Assembly (NCBI GenBank): GCA_963920665.1
Contig: OY987269.1
Location: 5,334,501 to 5,398,500, forward strand
Length of the DNA: 64,000 bases
Direction of reading: 5' to 3'
Source: Straminergon stramineum
Taxonomy: Eukaryota; Streptophyta; Bryopsida; Hypnales; Calliergonaceae
Shown: positions 35,014 through 46,027 of the stretch, piece by piece
Numbering within the stretch: position 1 is the first letter of the stretch
Layout: every line of letters begins with the position of its first letter
Made by a program: the position numbers and the translations under genes
The notes under the pieces: generated by a model
Told to the model about the DNA's origin: nothing
Database searches by the model: none
Seen by the model: the letters and a program-made list of their open reading frames with translations, nothing else

Positions 35014-35533
35014 ATAGTGTGTAGGTATAAAAGTAGTTTTTTTGTAGGGTGTGAAGTGCCATGGACTTTGCATTTACATGTTCTGAGATGTTCGCATAAA
35101 TATATTTTGTCCATTTTATGAGGGTAGTTTGATTGTATTAGAATTGTTGATTTCTATTAATAGTATATTTTATTTTCTTATTTTTCTCAAATGTTCTGCA
35201 TTAAGTGTATTCATTTGAATTTTTTGTAATAAAGATGTTTTAGATGTTAAAGTTTGGCATCAACAACCTAAAGATTAGTCCTTTCGTAGATGCACCTGCC
35301 AATTTCAAGAAATGTCTCAAATGATAACATCTTGCATGATTTAAAGTGTATATTTTTAATAAAATAAAAATGTTCAAAAGATGAATGCGGCTTCTTCTTG
35401 CTATTTATAGCAATAGTAAATTAATTAAATATGTACTTCGACATTTTTAAGTCTCAATTTATTGAATTGTCTCAATTTAATGAACTCTTTTGTTTTCTAA
35501 ATATAGAAGTGAATTAAAATGAGACTGTAGCTT
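35014..35533. other. 3' flank and right subterminal DNA of the inner transposon
   Basis: Downstream of the DUF7869-like gene the sequence is AT-rich with AATAAA words (35227, 35349). GTCTCAATTTA(T/A)TGAA is repeated at 35451 and 35470 and again in the terminal repeat; these echo the TGAGAC words at the left end and are probable transposase-related motifs. Confidence 0.5.
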
Positions 35534-35558
35534 GTCTCAATTTAATGAATAAGGCCTT
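35534..35558 (-). repeat. Right terminal inverted repeat of the inner transposon
   Basis: 25 bases, GTCTCAATTTAATGAATAAG then GCCTT; reverse complement of the left repeat with one substitution and one extra A. Directly inside is ATGAGACTGTAGCTT (35519-35533), shared with the right end of the 255-bp relative at 62221-62236. Confidence 0.8.
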
Positions 35559-35562
35559 GAAT

Positions 35563-37049
35563 GTCAAAATGGCATTGAGTGGTCAATCACTTTATCATCA
35601 ACAAGACATTAATACACCTTCAGTTCTAGTAATGGTAATAATCATGGTAGGAAATTTGATATACATATATATAGAGAGAGAGAACAAGTCAATGTTGAGT
35701 GCCAAAAACCATTTATTCAAGTTTATATAGCATATATACTATAGGCTGACATTACAAAGCGGCAATCAACACCTAATACAATAGATGTCTATATGTATTT
35801 AGTACCCAAGTATTTACAACTGTAATCAATACTACAAAGCTAAATCTATTTAGTTGTCTTCATCATCATAATGAAACACAATGCTTGACAGACGGACTGA
35901 GTCCTATTGTATGAGTGGTGAGTCACTATTCAAAGGTTGAATGTCATGCTAAAAATACAAAAATACTAGCTCTATCGAAATTTGGTCAATACAACCATTG
36001 AGTGATCTTTGGTTATACTAAAAATGGAGAAGAACATCCACTTGCCTCCATCATGTGCTACCATCAATTCCTAATACTTCCAAGTATGCTTTTGTTTTCA
36101 CCAGTAGTAAATAGATACTTTATTAGTCTATAGTACCAATATACAAGATACATACAATAATCCCAAGCAATAATCTAATCACTGATGGCCCTACCATTGT
36201 TTGGCAAGGAATAAAAAATATATTAAATGAAGACTTTATGAGTAAATAACTAAACAAGAATTTCAATTCCAAAAAGGAAATTTAGGAAAAGTTATCCAGT
36301 TAGGTATACATACCTGATCTAATGTAAGATACATAAAACACCCAAATAGGCTCTGAAACAGTTGAAGTCTGTTGTATTCAACAATCCACACATTAGTTGT
36401 AGTAAAGCTATCTAACACTTTACTTTGAAGAAAAATGAAATGTGGAAAATATTAGTATTCAGAACTAAAACATTTCCAATATGCAATGATATACAAGCTT
36501 AACAGTAGATTTAATACATAGTAATGTTACAGATAAGAAATAATACATCTTCAATGCAAGTAACAAAACATACCAACAAGCAATATAATTCAATCTGTAC
36601 ATTTTTGAAATATGAACTATACTTGATCAATTCAAGGAAGATGTGGCATTGAAGAACCTGATTTGTAGAAAAGATTGCCCCAAACCACTTTGCATCATTT
36701 GTCATTAGGTTGCCAATCTTTGGTCCAAAATCAAAAGGGGCCCATCCAAAAAATTATGAACTTATCACCAATGGGAGTAGAAAAATATATTGTACATATT
36801 GTCTATTACAATATACAAAATATAGACACATCTAATGTAGAATCGATATGTGATTTTCAAACCTTTATGGTAAGAACTTTCCTTATAGAAATTGTGCAAT
36901 ATAGAAGGGTTGCACAAGATGCTTCATAAATATTGCAATAATATGGCTGAGTTACAAATTTTCAAACAAAAAAATAAAATAAAAGCAAAGTAAAGTTCAA
37001 ATATTATTCTAAACAATACAATTTTAAAGTTTAAGAATGACCAGCTACA
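35563..37049. other. Outer-transposon DNA next to the inner insertion
   Basis: It resumes with GTCAAAATGGCATTGAG (35563), the same word family as the outer element's subterminal zones. Beyond about 35640 it is plain AT-rich DNA. Short frames (35545-35730, 36511-36929) show no domain and are not called. Confidence 0.45.
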
Positions 37050-38632
37050 TTAGCCATAGTTGCTGGTGATGGATTGATTATGTGAATTCATTTCATGTTG
37101 TTGACCTCTTCCAATGCCACACATTCCCAACGTGCCATCATCCTGCGATCTTCCATAGGTTTTTTGTGTCTCAAGGTTGTTACCTCCCATTGCCAATGAA
37201 AGAACATGAAACAACCATCCTACTTGTTCCAATGTTATCTCAACTGGTGCGTCAATGTCATATGTCTCACCATATATGGCTTTTGCAATAGCACCATGTA
37301 TAGCTTTACTTCCAAAAGGATCTCGAGATCCATTGTCATTGACCTTCACCCTCCAAGCATCACCTACATAATTATGTCCAAATCATTAGATTGAGCAATG
37401 AAATATGGTTGATCAAACTATTATAATCAGGATGGAAATTGCATAGGCACATACTATACTTGCTTTTAGTTCTTCCATCTTAGCTCCCCAGAATGCAATT
37501 TCTTCCAATGTAGCATTACTCAACAAAACTGGAACACCCAAGAGCCGAAACATCTCTGTTTTTGCTATGCCTCCAAAATTTGATCTCCGATTAGAAAATG
37601 TCCTAATGACAATGGATCTAATGCTCCTTGTTGACGGTCTAGGCTCATTCCATATTTTTGAAAATGAAGCACGGGCTTCAACATCTTCATCAATCTCAAA
37701 AGACATAAGAACTGCTTCCATCATCATATCAATTGAAGGAAACATTGTGGAAAAATCAAAAGCACCAAAAAGAACTTTGTTGATGATCCCTGAAAGCTTT
37801 GCCTATAAAAAATGAACATAGAATTAAATTGTCAAAAACCAAAGAAGTCATTATAATAAAGTTAATCAATAAAAGATGTTTTTAAATGAGAAGCATTTGA
37901 GTACAACAATCAAATTTTAAATTGTCTATTCAACATTACCTTGATCTTGATAATGTCCAGGTAATTAGGGATTGACTCATTGTTTTGGAGGGCTGCTTTC
38001 AAAGCATTTGTTGCTACTTTTAGAGATGATTGACAATCCATAAGGGAATCTTTGTATTTTTTGCATTGTTTTAGTATTTTTAAATTTTGAATCCTGTAGT
38101 AGGCTTCAGTCTTGTCAATAGTGGTTGGAGCTACACCAATTGGAGAAGCTTCACGTACCCTTCCCACACTAGGTCCACCAATGTTTCCATGTGCGTTTGT
38201 TGGATGTGGAACATTGATTGCTTCATTGTTATGTCTTGTATGTCTAGGATTTAGAATTCCTTGCTCACCATTGTTGGCAAAGTTTAGGTCATCATCTAAC
38301 ATCAATAAAATCAATACAAACTGTATTAAAACACTTTGAAGCAATGTTCCAAAAAAAATTAGTATTAATAAACATCTAGTCACTACATTTTATATAAGGA
38401 TAGGTAATGGGAATGAAAACTTACATTCTTGTAAAGTAGGTGATGAGGAAATTAGATTTTCAGTTTGGAGTCCACCACTTTGTAGTCACCGAGCTTCCTC
38501 CAACAAAGATGTTGCATGCTCTTCAACAGCAAGACGTTGGCTTGTAGTTTTTGGGTGGGGCAATTGTTGCCTCCTATGATTGCCAACTGATTTAAATGTA
38601 GCCCTTGCTTCTTGTGACATCCGTTGAGCCAT
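37050..38632 (-). pseudogene. Unrecognised four-exon gene of the outer transposon, one in-frame TGA
   Basis: Exons 38632-38425, 38295-37940, 37802-37460 and 37363-37050 join in phase to 407 codons with GT-AG introns. The protein starts MAQRMSQEARATFK. Its second exon ends in a likely coiled coil (YRIQNLKILKQCKKYKDSL, then SSLKVATNALKAALQ). Exon 3 has MFPSIDMMMEAVLMSFEIDE and RLLGVPVLLSNATLEEIAFW. Exon 4 has WRVKVNDNGSRDPFGSKAIH and ITLEQVGWLFHVLSLAMGG. A TGA at codon 49 (38486-38488) interrupts it; a CGA-to-TGA change, or a weak donor just before it (CTCG|GTGACT), could explain that. I do not recognise the family. The place beside the dioxygenase gene suggests an accessory protein of the transposon, perhaps DNA-binding, but no motif proves it. 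Confidence 0.55.
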
Positions 38633-40275
38633 TCCAAATTCTGAAATCAACAAATTCACTAACTTATGGATAACATCAAAAACAAAAATTTCTATACCCT
38701 AATAATATAGGAGTGGCAACCACCATCACTACTACAATTGTTTGGAGCTTTTCAAAAGGGAAATAGTCTAACCATCCTATACTTGTTCCAATGATGAGTA
38801 TAAAAAATATTACAAAAATGATCTAATAATTTCTATAGTATGAAGCAAGTTCACTAAATATGGTTAAATTGATAGAAACTCCTTAAATTCATATTCAAAC
38901 TACATTGTTAAATATACATCACAAAAATCATTCAAGTAAAAAAATGAATGTGCAAAAACAATAATCTAAGTAGCACAAACAAAATTGTAAGAGATGGAAT
39001 TGCTACAATGGAATCTATGTAATTGACAAATACAAATGTAAATTATTCAAAACATCCAACGATTTCCAAATAAAAATGCCATGAGATGTCTGAGATGTAC
39101 CTAATTCCAAAAAAGGTGAACCAGAAATCCATTACTAATTATGAACTTAAGAAATAATTCAAATATGAGGTGAAGATTAAACAACAATAAGTCACTTATA
39201 CTAATCAAGCCATAATAAATGAAGGTGTACATTAAATTACTTGGAGATGATAGAACAACTTCTATATCCTTAGTTCTTGTTGCACTAGCATGTCATTACT
39301 CGTTAGTATGAAAAGAAGGTTTCCAATGTGAACAAACTCACCTATACAAAAGTAGATGCCAAGCATTTGCAATAAGAATGGATTTTTTAACAGACGATAA
39401 TTAGTACATGATCTTCCTACTGTAATAAATCTCTCAAAGTTTCACAATGCAAAAGAGTACAAGAGATATGTTTTTGTTCTATACTTTTAGTGTTCTTGCA
39501 TATTTTGTTGAAGCTAGGCAATGAAGTTTGTAATCAACACTTAGATTCTAAATACAAACAATTGAACATTCTTTCTAAAACTTATATAGTTGGTGGATCA
39601 AATCATTTTGATATTCTATACATTACATACATGTGCTAAAACAAGTATTGGATTGCATACGAAGCGCTTAGACTTACCACGTGAATGAGTCGCACAATTG
39701 TGCAAGAAGAATATAGTTTTGCACAAAGAAATCCACAAGTGACAATGGCGGAAGTTGGACCTTCCTAGCAAAAAAAATTTAGTTAGAAGCTTTGTGAAAG
39801 TGTATTTATTACGGCGCCGCCAATATTCAAATCTTACAGAAGCAACCTTTTGACACGTGTATAGTATAGAAATACAATACTACCTATTTCGTATATAAGA
39901 AGTATTGTATACAAGAGGTATTGCAACTGTATTGAAGTTTGAAATGGATCACCATGATAGATTACATAACAAAGACTTCTGTTACTTTATATTTAGAATA
40001 TAGTTTAGAGGGCTTCTAGTATCAAATTCTAAACTCTAAAGAAAATAATAAAATTCTATATCACAGTAATACTGTACAATACTTTTTAATGCATAAACTT
40101 TTGTAGTAGCTCATTATTGTAAGGAGGGTGTAAAATAAAGATTGAAGAATAAGCTATAATTCTATCAAATTGTAAATTGTAGGATTTTTATAATAAATGA
40201 CTCAATATATGTTTTTACAATGATGGACTAAATACTCATTTGAATATAATTATCAACTAAAAGTTGCAATTGTAA
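38633..40275. other. AT-rich non-coding DNA, likely upstream region of the preceding gene
   Basis: No open frame or domain of note. A GCGCCGCCAAT patch at 39811-39825 contains a CCAAT box on the plus strand. Nothing firm. Confidence 0.35.
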
Positions 40276-42144
40276 TTAACCCTTGAAAGATCATTTGTTG
40301 TATTGAGTACACTCAAGGGACAAATTAGATTTGGGTAGGTACGTATCATGGTCTAATTTTTATTTTTTATTTTTTGAAACTTTCTTGGAATATAAAACAA
40401 CTATTATAATTGGCTTTGTGGGAATATAAATTTTTTTCAATTGGCATCTAGAAGCAAAAATTAGGCTAAATGGGATGAAAACAAGGGAGCCTATGTAATA
40501 AAAAGAAAATCACAAAAATTTGAATTTTTGTTTGTATTTTTTTCTATCAATTATATTTTTCTCTACATGAAAGTTTTGATTCATCTCATGTGGATATGAG
40601 ATCTGAGAGTTTTTGGGCATCTTATTCCCTATGCAATTATATCAACATTTTGAAAAAATAATTTATTGGACTTCATTAGAGAGATCAATTTTTCATAATT
40701 TGACCCTTAAAGGACCATTTGTCCCCTCGGTTAGTCGGTTAGGTTCCTATTGTCTCAATTTTTAGTGATAGTTTTTGGAATTTTTAGAGGTTGTGTATTT
40801 TTGCAAGAGCTTTATAAAAAAAAAATTTTCTTTTAATCGATACCTAGGAACAAAAGTTATGGCATAATAAGCAAAAATGGAGTTCGTTGGGCACTTGGGC
40901 AGCACAAAAAAATCACAGAAAGTCAAAATAATTTTTTTTTCAAATTTTTTTCTCAAGATTGTATTTTTGTCTACATGTGAAGCTTTGTTTCATTCAATTT
41001 GGACTAATAATGAGAAAGTTATGGATAATCTTAGTTTTTCAGGCAATCTAAGCATCTTTTTGAAAAAATAACCTGTGGAATTCATTTTTGAATGCAATTT
41101 TTAGAATTTTTCTAAAAAACATGCTAGATAAGGTTAGATTCTCTTCCTAGAACAATCTCACCTTTGGCATTATTGTGATTCAATTCCATCTAAAAACTAT
41201 TAACAATTTAGTTTTTTCTTCAATCTTAAACCCACTTCTTCTTAACAATTTTTTGATGAATAAAAACTAAGTGCTTTTTTAAAAAAAAAAATTTGTATAT
41301 TCTCAACTCAACTACTTAACATAAATAAGTAGAAAATCAAAATCCGTAGTGTAAAAAATGGGAACTAAAAAGATTCAAAGCCAAAAAAATCTAGTTGAGC
41401 AAAGTGGAAAAAAACTTGTTTTCTTTACTTTAAATGCATACATCTTGCAATCTACACAATCAAAGTTTCTGAAATTTCTTCCATGTATTATTATACAAGT
41501 CAAATATAAGATCTTATGGTTGGATATCCAAAAAAAAAAAAAAAAAAATTTCATCTTCTTTTCTCTTTGTAATAGAAATGATAGTTTTGAGTGTTTTTTA
41601 ATTGGAAAATCACCTTGGTCCTGTAGGGGTTAAACTAAAAAATCCACATAGTTTAATTTACTCATTCAAATAATTCCATGATTGTAATTAGTGTAATTCA
41701 ATTTCATCTTAGAGATATCCATAATTTAGGTTGATGTCCCTCTATCTTGTACCTATTTTTATTTAATAATTTTTTAAACAATAAAAATTAAGCTTAAAAC
41801 TTTTTTTCCTATACTTTCAATTTGATTTCCTACATTAAAGATTTAAAATTTGAAACTTTGTAGTATAAAAAATTTAAGTAAAAAATGTTAATAGTCAAAT
41901 GATGTAGTTATACAAGGTACAAAAAAACTAGTTATACTTCACTTTAAATACAATCAACTTACAATTTGTTTGATTGAATTTTTTAAAATTTAGTACATAT
42001 ATTCTTATTGGTAAGGTATAATATTCTACATTTAGATATGAAACAATTGTACAATCTTCATAAGTTTTACTTTTTGCAATAGAAATGGTAGTTTTGAGTG
42101 TTTTTTGGGGAAAAGAGGCCTTCCAGCCGTCTTTTGAGGGTTAA
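40276..42144. mobile_element. TTAA-flanked element, second family, split by a nested copy
   Basis: The outer borders are TTAACCCTTGAAAGATCA at 40276 and GTCTTTTGAGGGTTAA at 42144. The left part matches 12458-12870 in order (the 'caaaaattaggc' and TTTTCTACATGAAAG words), then breaks off at 40698 where another copy begins. The right part resumes at 41634. The outer copy was therefore hit by a relative, at a TTAA-like site. Confidence 0.6.
40699..41633. mobile_element. Nested TTAA-flanked element, second family
   Basis: It starts TTGACCCTTAAAGGACCATT (TTAA mutated to TTGA) and ends GGTCCTGTAGGGGTTAA; 935 bp, longer than the other copies. Interior words TTTTGTCTACATGTGAAGCT and GGCAATCTAAGCATCTTTTT match the 12458-13023 copy. 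Short frames inside it are chance. Confidence 0.65.
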
Positions 42145-42408
42145 GCTATTGTAGAAGAAATACACAGAAGACAATCATTGTAAAAAAAGGCATATGTAGT
42201 AAACATTCAAATGTAAAAACATAATCTTGATAGTTTCAATTAAGCTCTACACATAGCTTTAACTAAATCTATACAAAATAATTGCCACTAGAAATTACAA
42301 GACAATGTAAAAATCAAAAATATCATAATAGAATAGAATAATAGAATTTTTTTGTATAAATTCAAAATATATCAAGATCGAAATACTATACTATTGGGGT
42401 ATAGAATC

Positions 42409-43867
42409 CTAATCATACTCTTCATTACAACTCCTGATCCAGCTCAAGGTGAGTTTATCATAAATACCACCTGACATTGAGCTTTTCAGAATGGAATACC
42501 ATCTGAAAAACGATGCCTTTTGATAAAGAGCAATGCCAAACTGCCCTCTATTGCCAACAATTCTAGTACAATGCCACAACTCAGATGCTTTACATAGCAT
42601 AACATCACCAATGTGGGGGATAGTGAACAATTTGACCCCTAGTAGATGAAAATTTACCTCATTTCCGTGTTTGTCTTTTGTACCTGTAAAAAAACACTAA
42701 ATAAATCAAACATAGTTCAAAGAATAAGAATATAATACATAAAATGATAAAATATAAATTGAAAAAAATATACATACTGTTTGAGCCAAACCAAATAAAG
42801 AATCCATAAGACACATCGTCAATGTCAGTGTGAATGTTGCAATGGTAATTTTGTATAACAGACATCGTAGTAAATGGAGTATTTCCAAGGGTAACATTAT
42901 CTTCTTCTCTAATGCCTTCTTCCTGTAGAATCTTTTCCAAATGTTTGAAGACCTCTAGAAACTGTATCTTCAAATGATCACTGATCATAGTACATAAAAC
43001 ATCAGCACGACTGTAATAACCACGAACATTATGCTTAAACCTGAAAAATCAACACACACCATATAAGTATAGAATATAGAATGTTAGAAAAACATAGAAT
43101 ACAAAAACATAAAACATTTGAAAAAGTATGCTTCAATGTGAAAGTGAATGTAGTCAATGAACTAACCTTCCAATCTCCCCATAAGCATATCGAAAACCAA
43201 ACGTCACAATTCGAGAATCATGATCCACCCTCTTCATTTCCCCTCGTTTGGTAAGGTTTCCATATGCCTCTAGAAATGTTGCATGCTCAATCATCTCTAC
43301 CAAGATACTTTTGCTGAACCGTCCATTTACCAATAAAAAATGAAATCCACATCCTAAAGAGTCCATACATAGTGTTGGAGGGCTAACTCTATCAAAACTA
43401 TAGCACTCCTCCTCCAACTCATATTCCTCAATCCAATAAACTTTGGGCCTCACCCTCTGGACCCTGTGTATGGCATTAAGGTTTTCACCTCCAAAGTACC
43501 AAACTTTTGCATCCGAAGTCAAATTTGGATACTGTTTGGTGGGGCCAATGGAATGGATGTTGTAAAGATGAGCTTTGAGCTTCTTTACATCAGCTGGAAT
43601 GCCATTCTTACCACACTGTCTACACTCATAAGTTTTTCTACCAATGGTAGGAAAAATACCATGCTCTTCAAAAAAAAGAGTGTATAGGTGGAGCTTCTCT
43701 AAACGTCTATGTGTTCTCTTAGTATAGTGCTCATTCAGAGATTCCTTTGAATTTGATATCAAGCACTTACAAAACATGCAGCTATGTTTGTTTGGATCAT
43801 CTTCACCGGCCTCTCTACGCTCCCGTGCTTTATTTTTTCTCGCATTAGACCTAGTTTTCTTCCCCAT
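42409..43867 (-). CDS. TET/JBP-like 2-oxoglutarate/Fe(II) dioxygenase with two zinc fingers, intact
   Basis: Exons 43867-43167, 43040-42778 and 42683-42409 join in phase to 412 residues without any break. N-terminus: basic MGKKTRSNARKNKARERRE, then two C2H2-like fingers (Cys31, Cys34, His48, His54; Cys83, Cys86, His101, His106). C-terminus: a double-stranded beta-helix core with SVIQNYHCNIHTDIDDVSYG (His304-x-Asp306), GVKLFTIPHIGDVMLCKASE, LWHCTR (His359), Arg367 and GIALYQK. His-x-Asp...His is the iron site and Arg367 suits 2-oxoglutarate. Context and layout resemble TET/JBP enzymes, which oxidise 5-methylcytosine or thymine and are carried by KDZ transposons in fungi. The start is the first ATG of the basic segment. 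It is the only open gene of either giant element. It could instead be another nucleic-acid dioxygenase of the superfamily. Confidence 0.65.
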
Positions 43868-44285
43868 TCTATATAACAATATGAAACACTAGATTAAAAT
43901 CCTGTTACAACAAAAATGAATGAAAAAAAAGATTCAAAGCATATTGAAGCTGTGAGAGAGAAGGCTCAAATTTTAAAAGTATGGAAAAAGGTGATGCATC
44001 AAAGTATCCTGTGATGCTCCTAGCTAAGTAGAAACACCACACAGCTGACACACCAACCCCTTCCTATACTTGAACAACAACATCATTCAAAGAGAGTCTC
44101 AAAGCATCCTGTGGCGCTACAAGACTAAGTTGCAATGCCACACAGTCAAGACCTCTAGGAATGTACAGCCATTGTCCCGAAAGAGCAAAGTGTATGTAAT
44201 AAAAATTCCAACATTTGAATGGAATAATAATAAATGAATAAATACTTCAAACATTCAAAGATACAAAAGGAATTGAAGTACATAC

Positions 44286-46027
44286 CTCGAATGAATGACC
44301 TGCAGGTCCATTTGAAGCCGACCCTCTAGATGTTGGTGGTAGTGTGGAGACGCCAGACATAAGTGGGGCAAACAATCTTCCAGTTGTCGATGCCAATCCT
44401 TCCAGAAACTGGATAGGGAAAAACGATTCCATCAGTGCCTATCACAATCTTAGCAAAATATGCAACTAAACTACAAATATGTTTGAGGTGGCTACCAAAA
44501 GCAAGTGTCACCTGCTTACTAAGCAGGTAACAAATAGGTGACACTTAGTTTTAATAGCCACATCAAAAAATACTACTGTGAAGGATTTCATCACTAAAGA
44601 GCCAAAAATAGACTGGTTATGCACTTAGATGCATGGTTTTTTGGGAGTCTTAGAGCACAAACCTTCACTTTTCTAATCCCCAAGACATTGGATTTGTAAA
44701 GAAACCCAGCTAGAAGTCCACAAACTCTGGGAATGAGGGTCCGCTTCCACGATGACAAGAGAAGCTACTTAAAAAAATGAAATCAAAATAGCCGAGGAAT
44801 GCAAATAGAAGAATAGAGACTCAGATACATATGCTAAGGTACAGAAGAGTAACAATTTCTGTGCAAATCAGCTGTTGGAAAGTCGTACAAAATACACCGG
44901 CAAAGTGCAACCGGAGGATGGGATTTACCTGTAAACTAGCAAGATAGACAAAGGACTTGTCTGAGAAGTGTGCCCCAAAGATTTTGAAACGGGTGAATAT
45001 TGGGATGTCAAAGAATAAAGGAACAAAAGAACCAAATATTAAGCCATAAGGTCCAAGAGCTAAGAAAATTCCAGTCGATGCGATCGGGTCTGCAAATAAA
45101 AATCCCTGTCAATCGTTATGTCCTAGAGCAAGATCCAATGAGACAAGATATAGGCCTATCAAAAGTATGATCCTTCCGGCAAGGAAGAGGATTACAAGGT
45201 ATTTACTGCAGTACAAACACAAAGATCTCGGCATACCTCTTAGCGCAGCCAGTACAACCACCTCAAAAATTGTGGAGACAATTGAAGAAAACATCACAAA
45301 AAACTGCCATGCCAACTACCGATAGTTAGACAGAGTAAGCGCCATAGCTATAGCTTTTGTACCACTTTCTGTCACTCCACAAATCATAAATTCAATATAA
45401 GATTCAATTAAAACTTACCACCAAGGCAGAGGTACCTATTTGCCACACGTAACAAAGTCTCAAACCCTAAAATCTTGCACAAGAAGTAAAAATTGATTTT
45501 GAGAATGTATACCAATTTCAGACCAAAACTTAACACATCAGTGTTACGTAATCTACCAATAAAACTTTGAAAACTAAAAACTTTCGCATAAAGTATTCAA
45601 ATACGGCATACTTTGGTGCACTAGAATCTCCTTGCAATTGCCAACAAGAATCAGTTAAGGTATTGTTCAGTCTAAAATTAGAACCATCCTTAGTGCTCAA
45701 AGAATCGCATTAAGGTGTGGTTACCTATAGTACATAAGTTTCATCCTAATCAAAATCATTTCACATTTCCAAGACGTAGTTAAAACACTCTCCCTCTCCC
45801 TCTCTGGACCACACTCTGGATTACTGGTTTCAGCCGACCCAAGCCCTAAATTCCAAGGCATACAATCACCCTGATTTCTCTAAATACGTCAAAAAACCCT
45901 AAAATATAACAACAATAAAATTTTACCTGATAAGATAGGCTAAAGCCATTGGCACTGCTTGCAACACCAACCAGTACCGTGGCCAGACCACACGCTACCA
46001 CTATGCCCTTAGCCATAGGAGCATTGT
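44286..46027 (-). pseudogene. Captured fragment of a rhomboid-like (RBL18/UBAC2-type) gene
   Basis: Five exon-like pieces with good splice sites (46027-45927, 45315-45237, 45089-44929, 44764-44663, 44408-44286) keep phase and match a plant derlin/rhomboid-like membrane protein: NAPMAKGIVVACGLATVLVG to [96 protein letters not shown]. Family members span the endoplasmic reticulum membrane and end in a ubiquitin-associated domain. Here I find no first exon, no exon for the roughly 45 residues expected between SYQ and WQFF, and no UBA domain. So this looks like a host-gene copy picked up with its introns and internally deleted. It lies between the dioxygenase and transposase genes. No stops occur inside the remaining exons. 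Confidence 0.75.
44488..44561. repeat. 74-bp hairpin in an intron of the captured gene
   Basis: GTGGCTACCAAAAGCAAGTG at the left is mirrored by the reverse of CACTTAGTTTTAATAGCCAC at the right, around AAGCAGGT/ACCTGCTT. A tiny foldback element or a strong stem-loop. Confidence 0.65.

Larger units (their letters stand above)
15617..35558. mobile_element. Inner giant DNA transposon, 19.9 kb, GAAT target duplication
   Basis: The left end is AAGGCCTTATTCGTTAATTG at 15617 and the right end read in reverse from 35558 is AAGGCCTTATTCATTAAATT; both continue to TTGAGAC/TGAGAC. GAAT lies immediately outside both ends (15613-15616 and 35559-35562). Subterminal TGAGAC/GTCTCA words recur inside both ends (15653-15660; 35450-35480; 35519-35540). 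A 255-bp relative at 62006-62260 has the same termini with a CCAC duplication, confirming the border rule. Cargo: DUF7869-like gene, ParB-methyltransferase-like gene, FCP-like gene and a serine/arginine-rich ORF. A 19-bp palindrome family is confined to it. Superfamily not recognised. Confidence 0.8.

Noticed and set aside
15617..35558. AAGGCCTT read as an 8-bp target duplication of a hAT-like element
   Set aside because: The related 255-bp element has AAGG ends without the full palindrome but with an exact 4-bp duplication outside, and no hAT-type domain is seen.
44286..46027. A functional host rhomboid-like gene
   Set aside because: The internal exon, first exon and UBA domain are missing and the locus lies between genes of the outer transposon, so a captured fragment explains it better.
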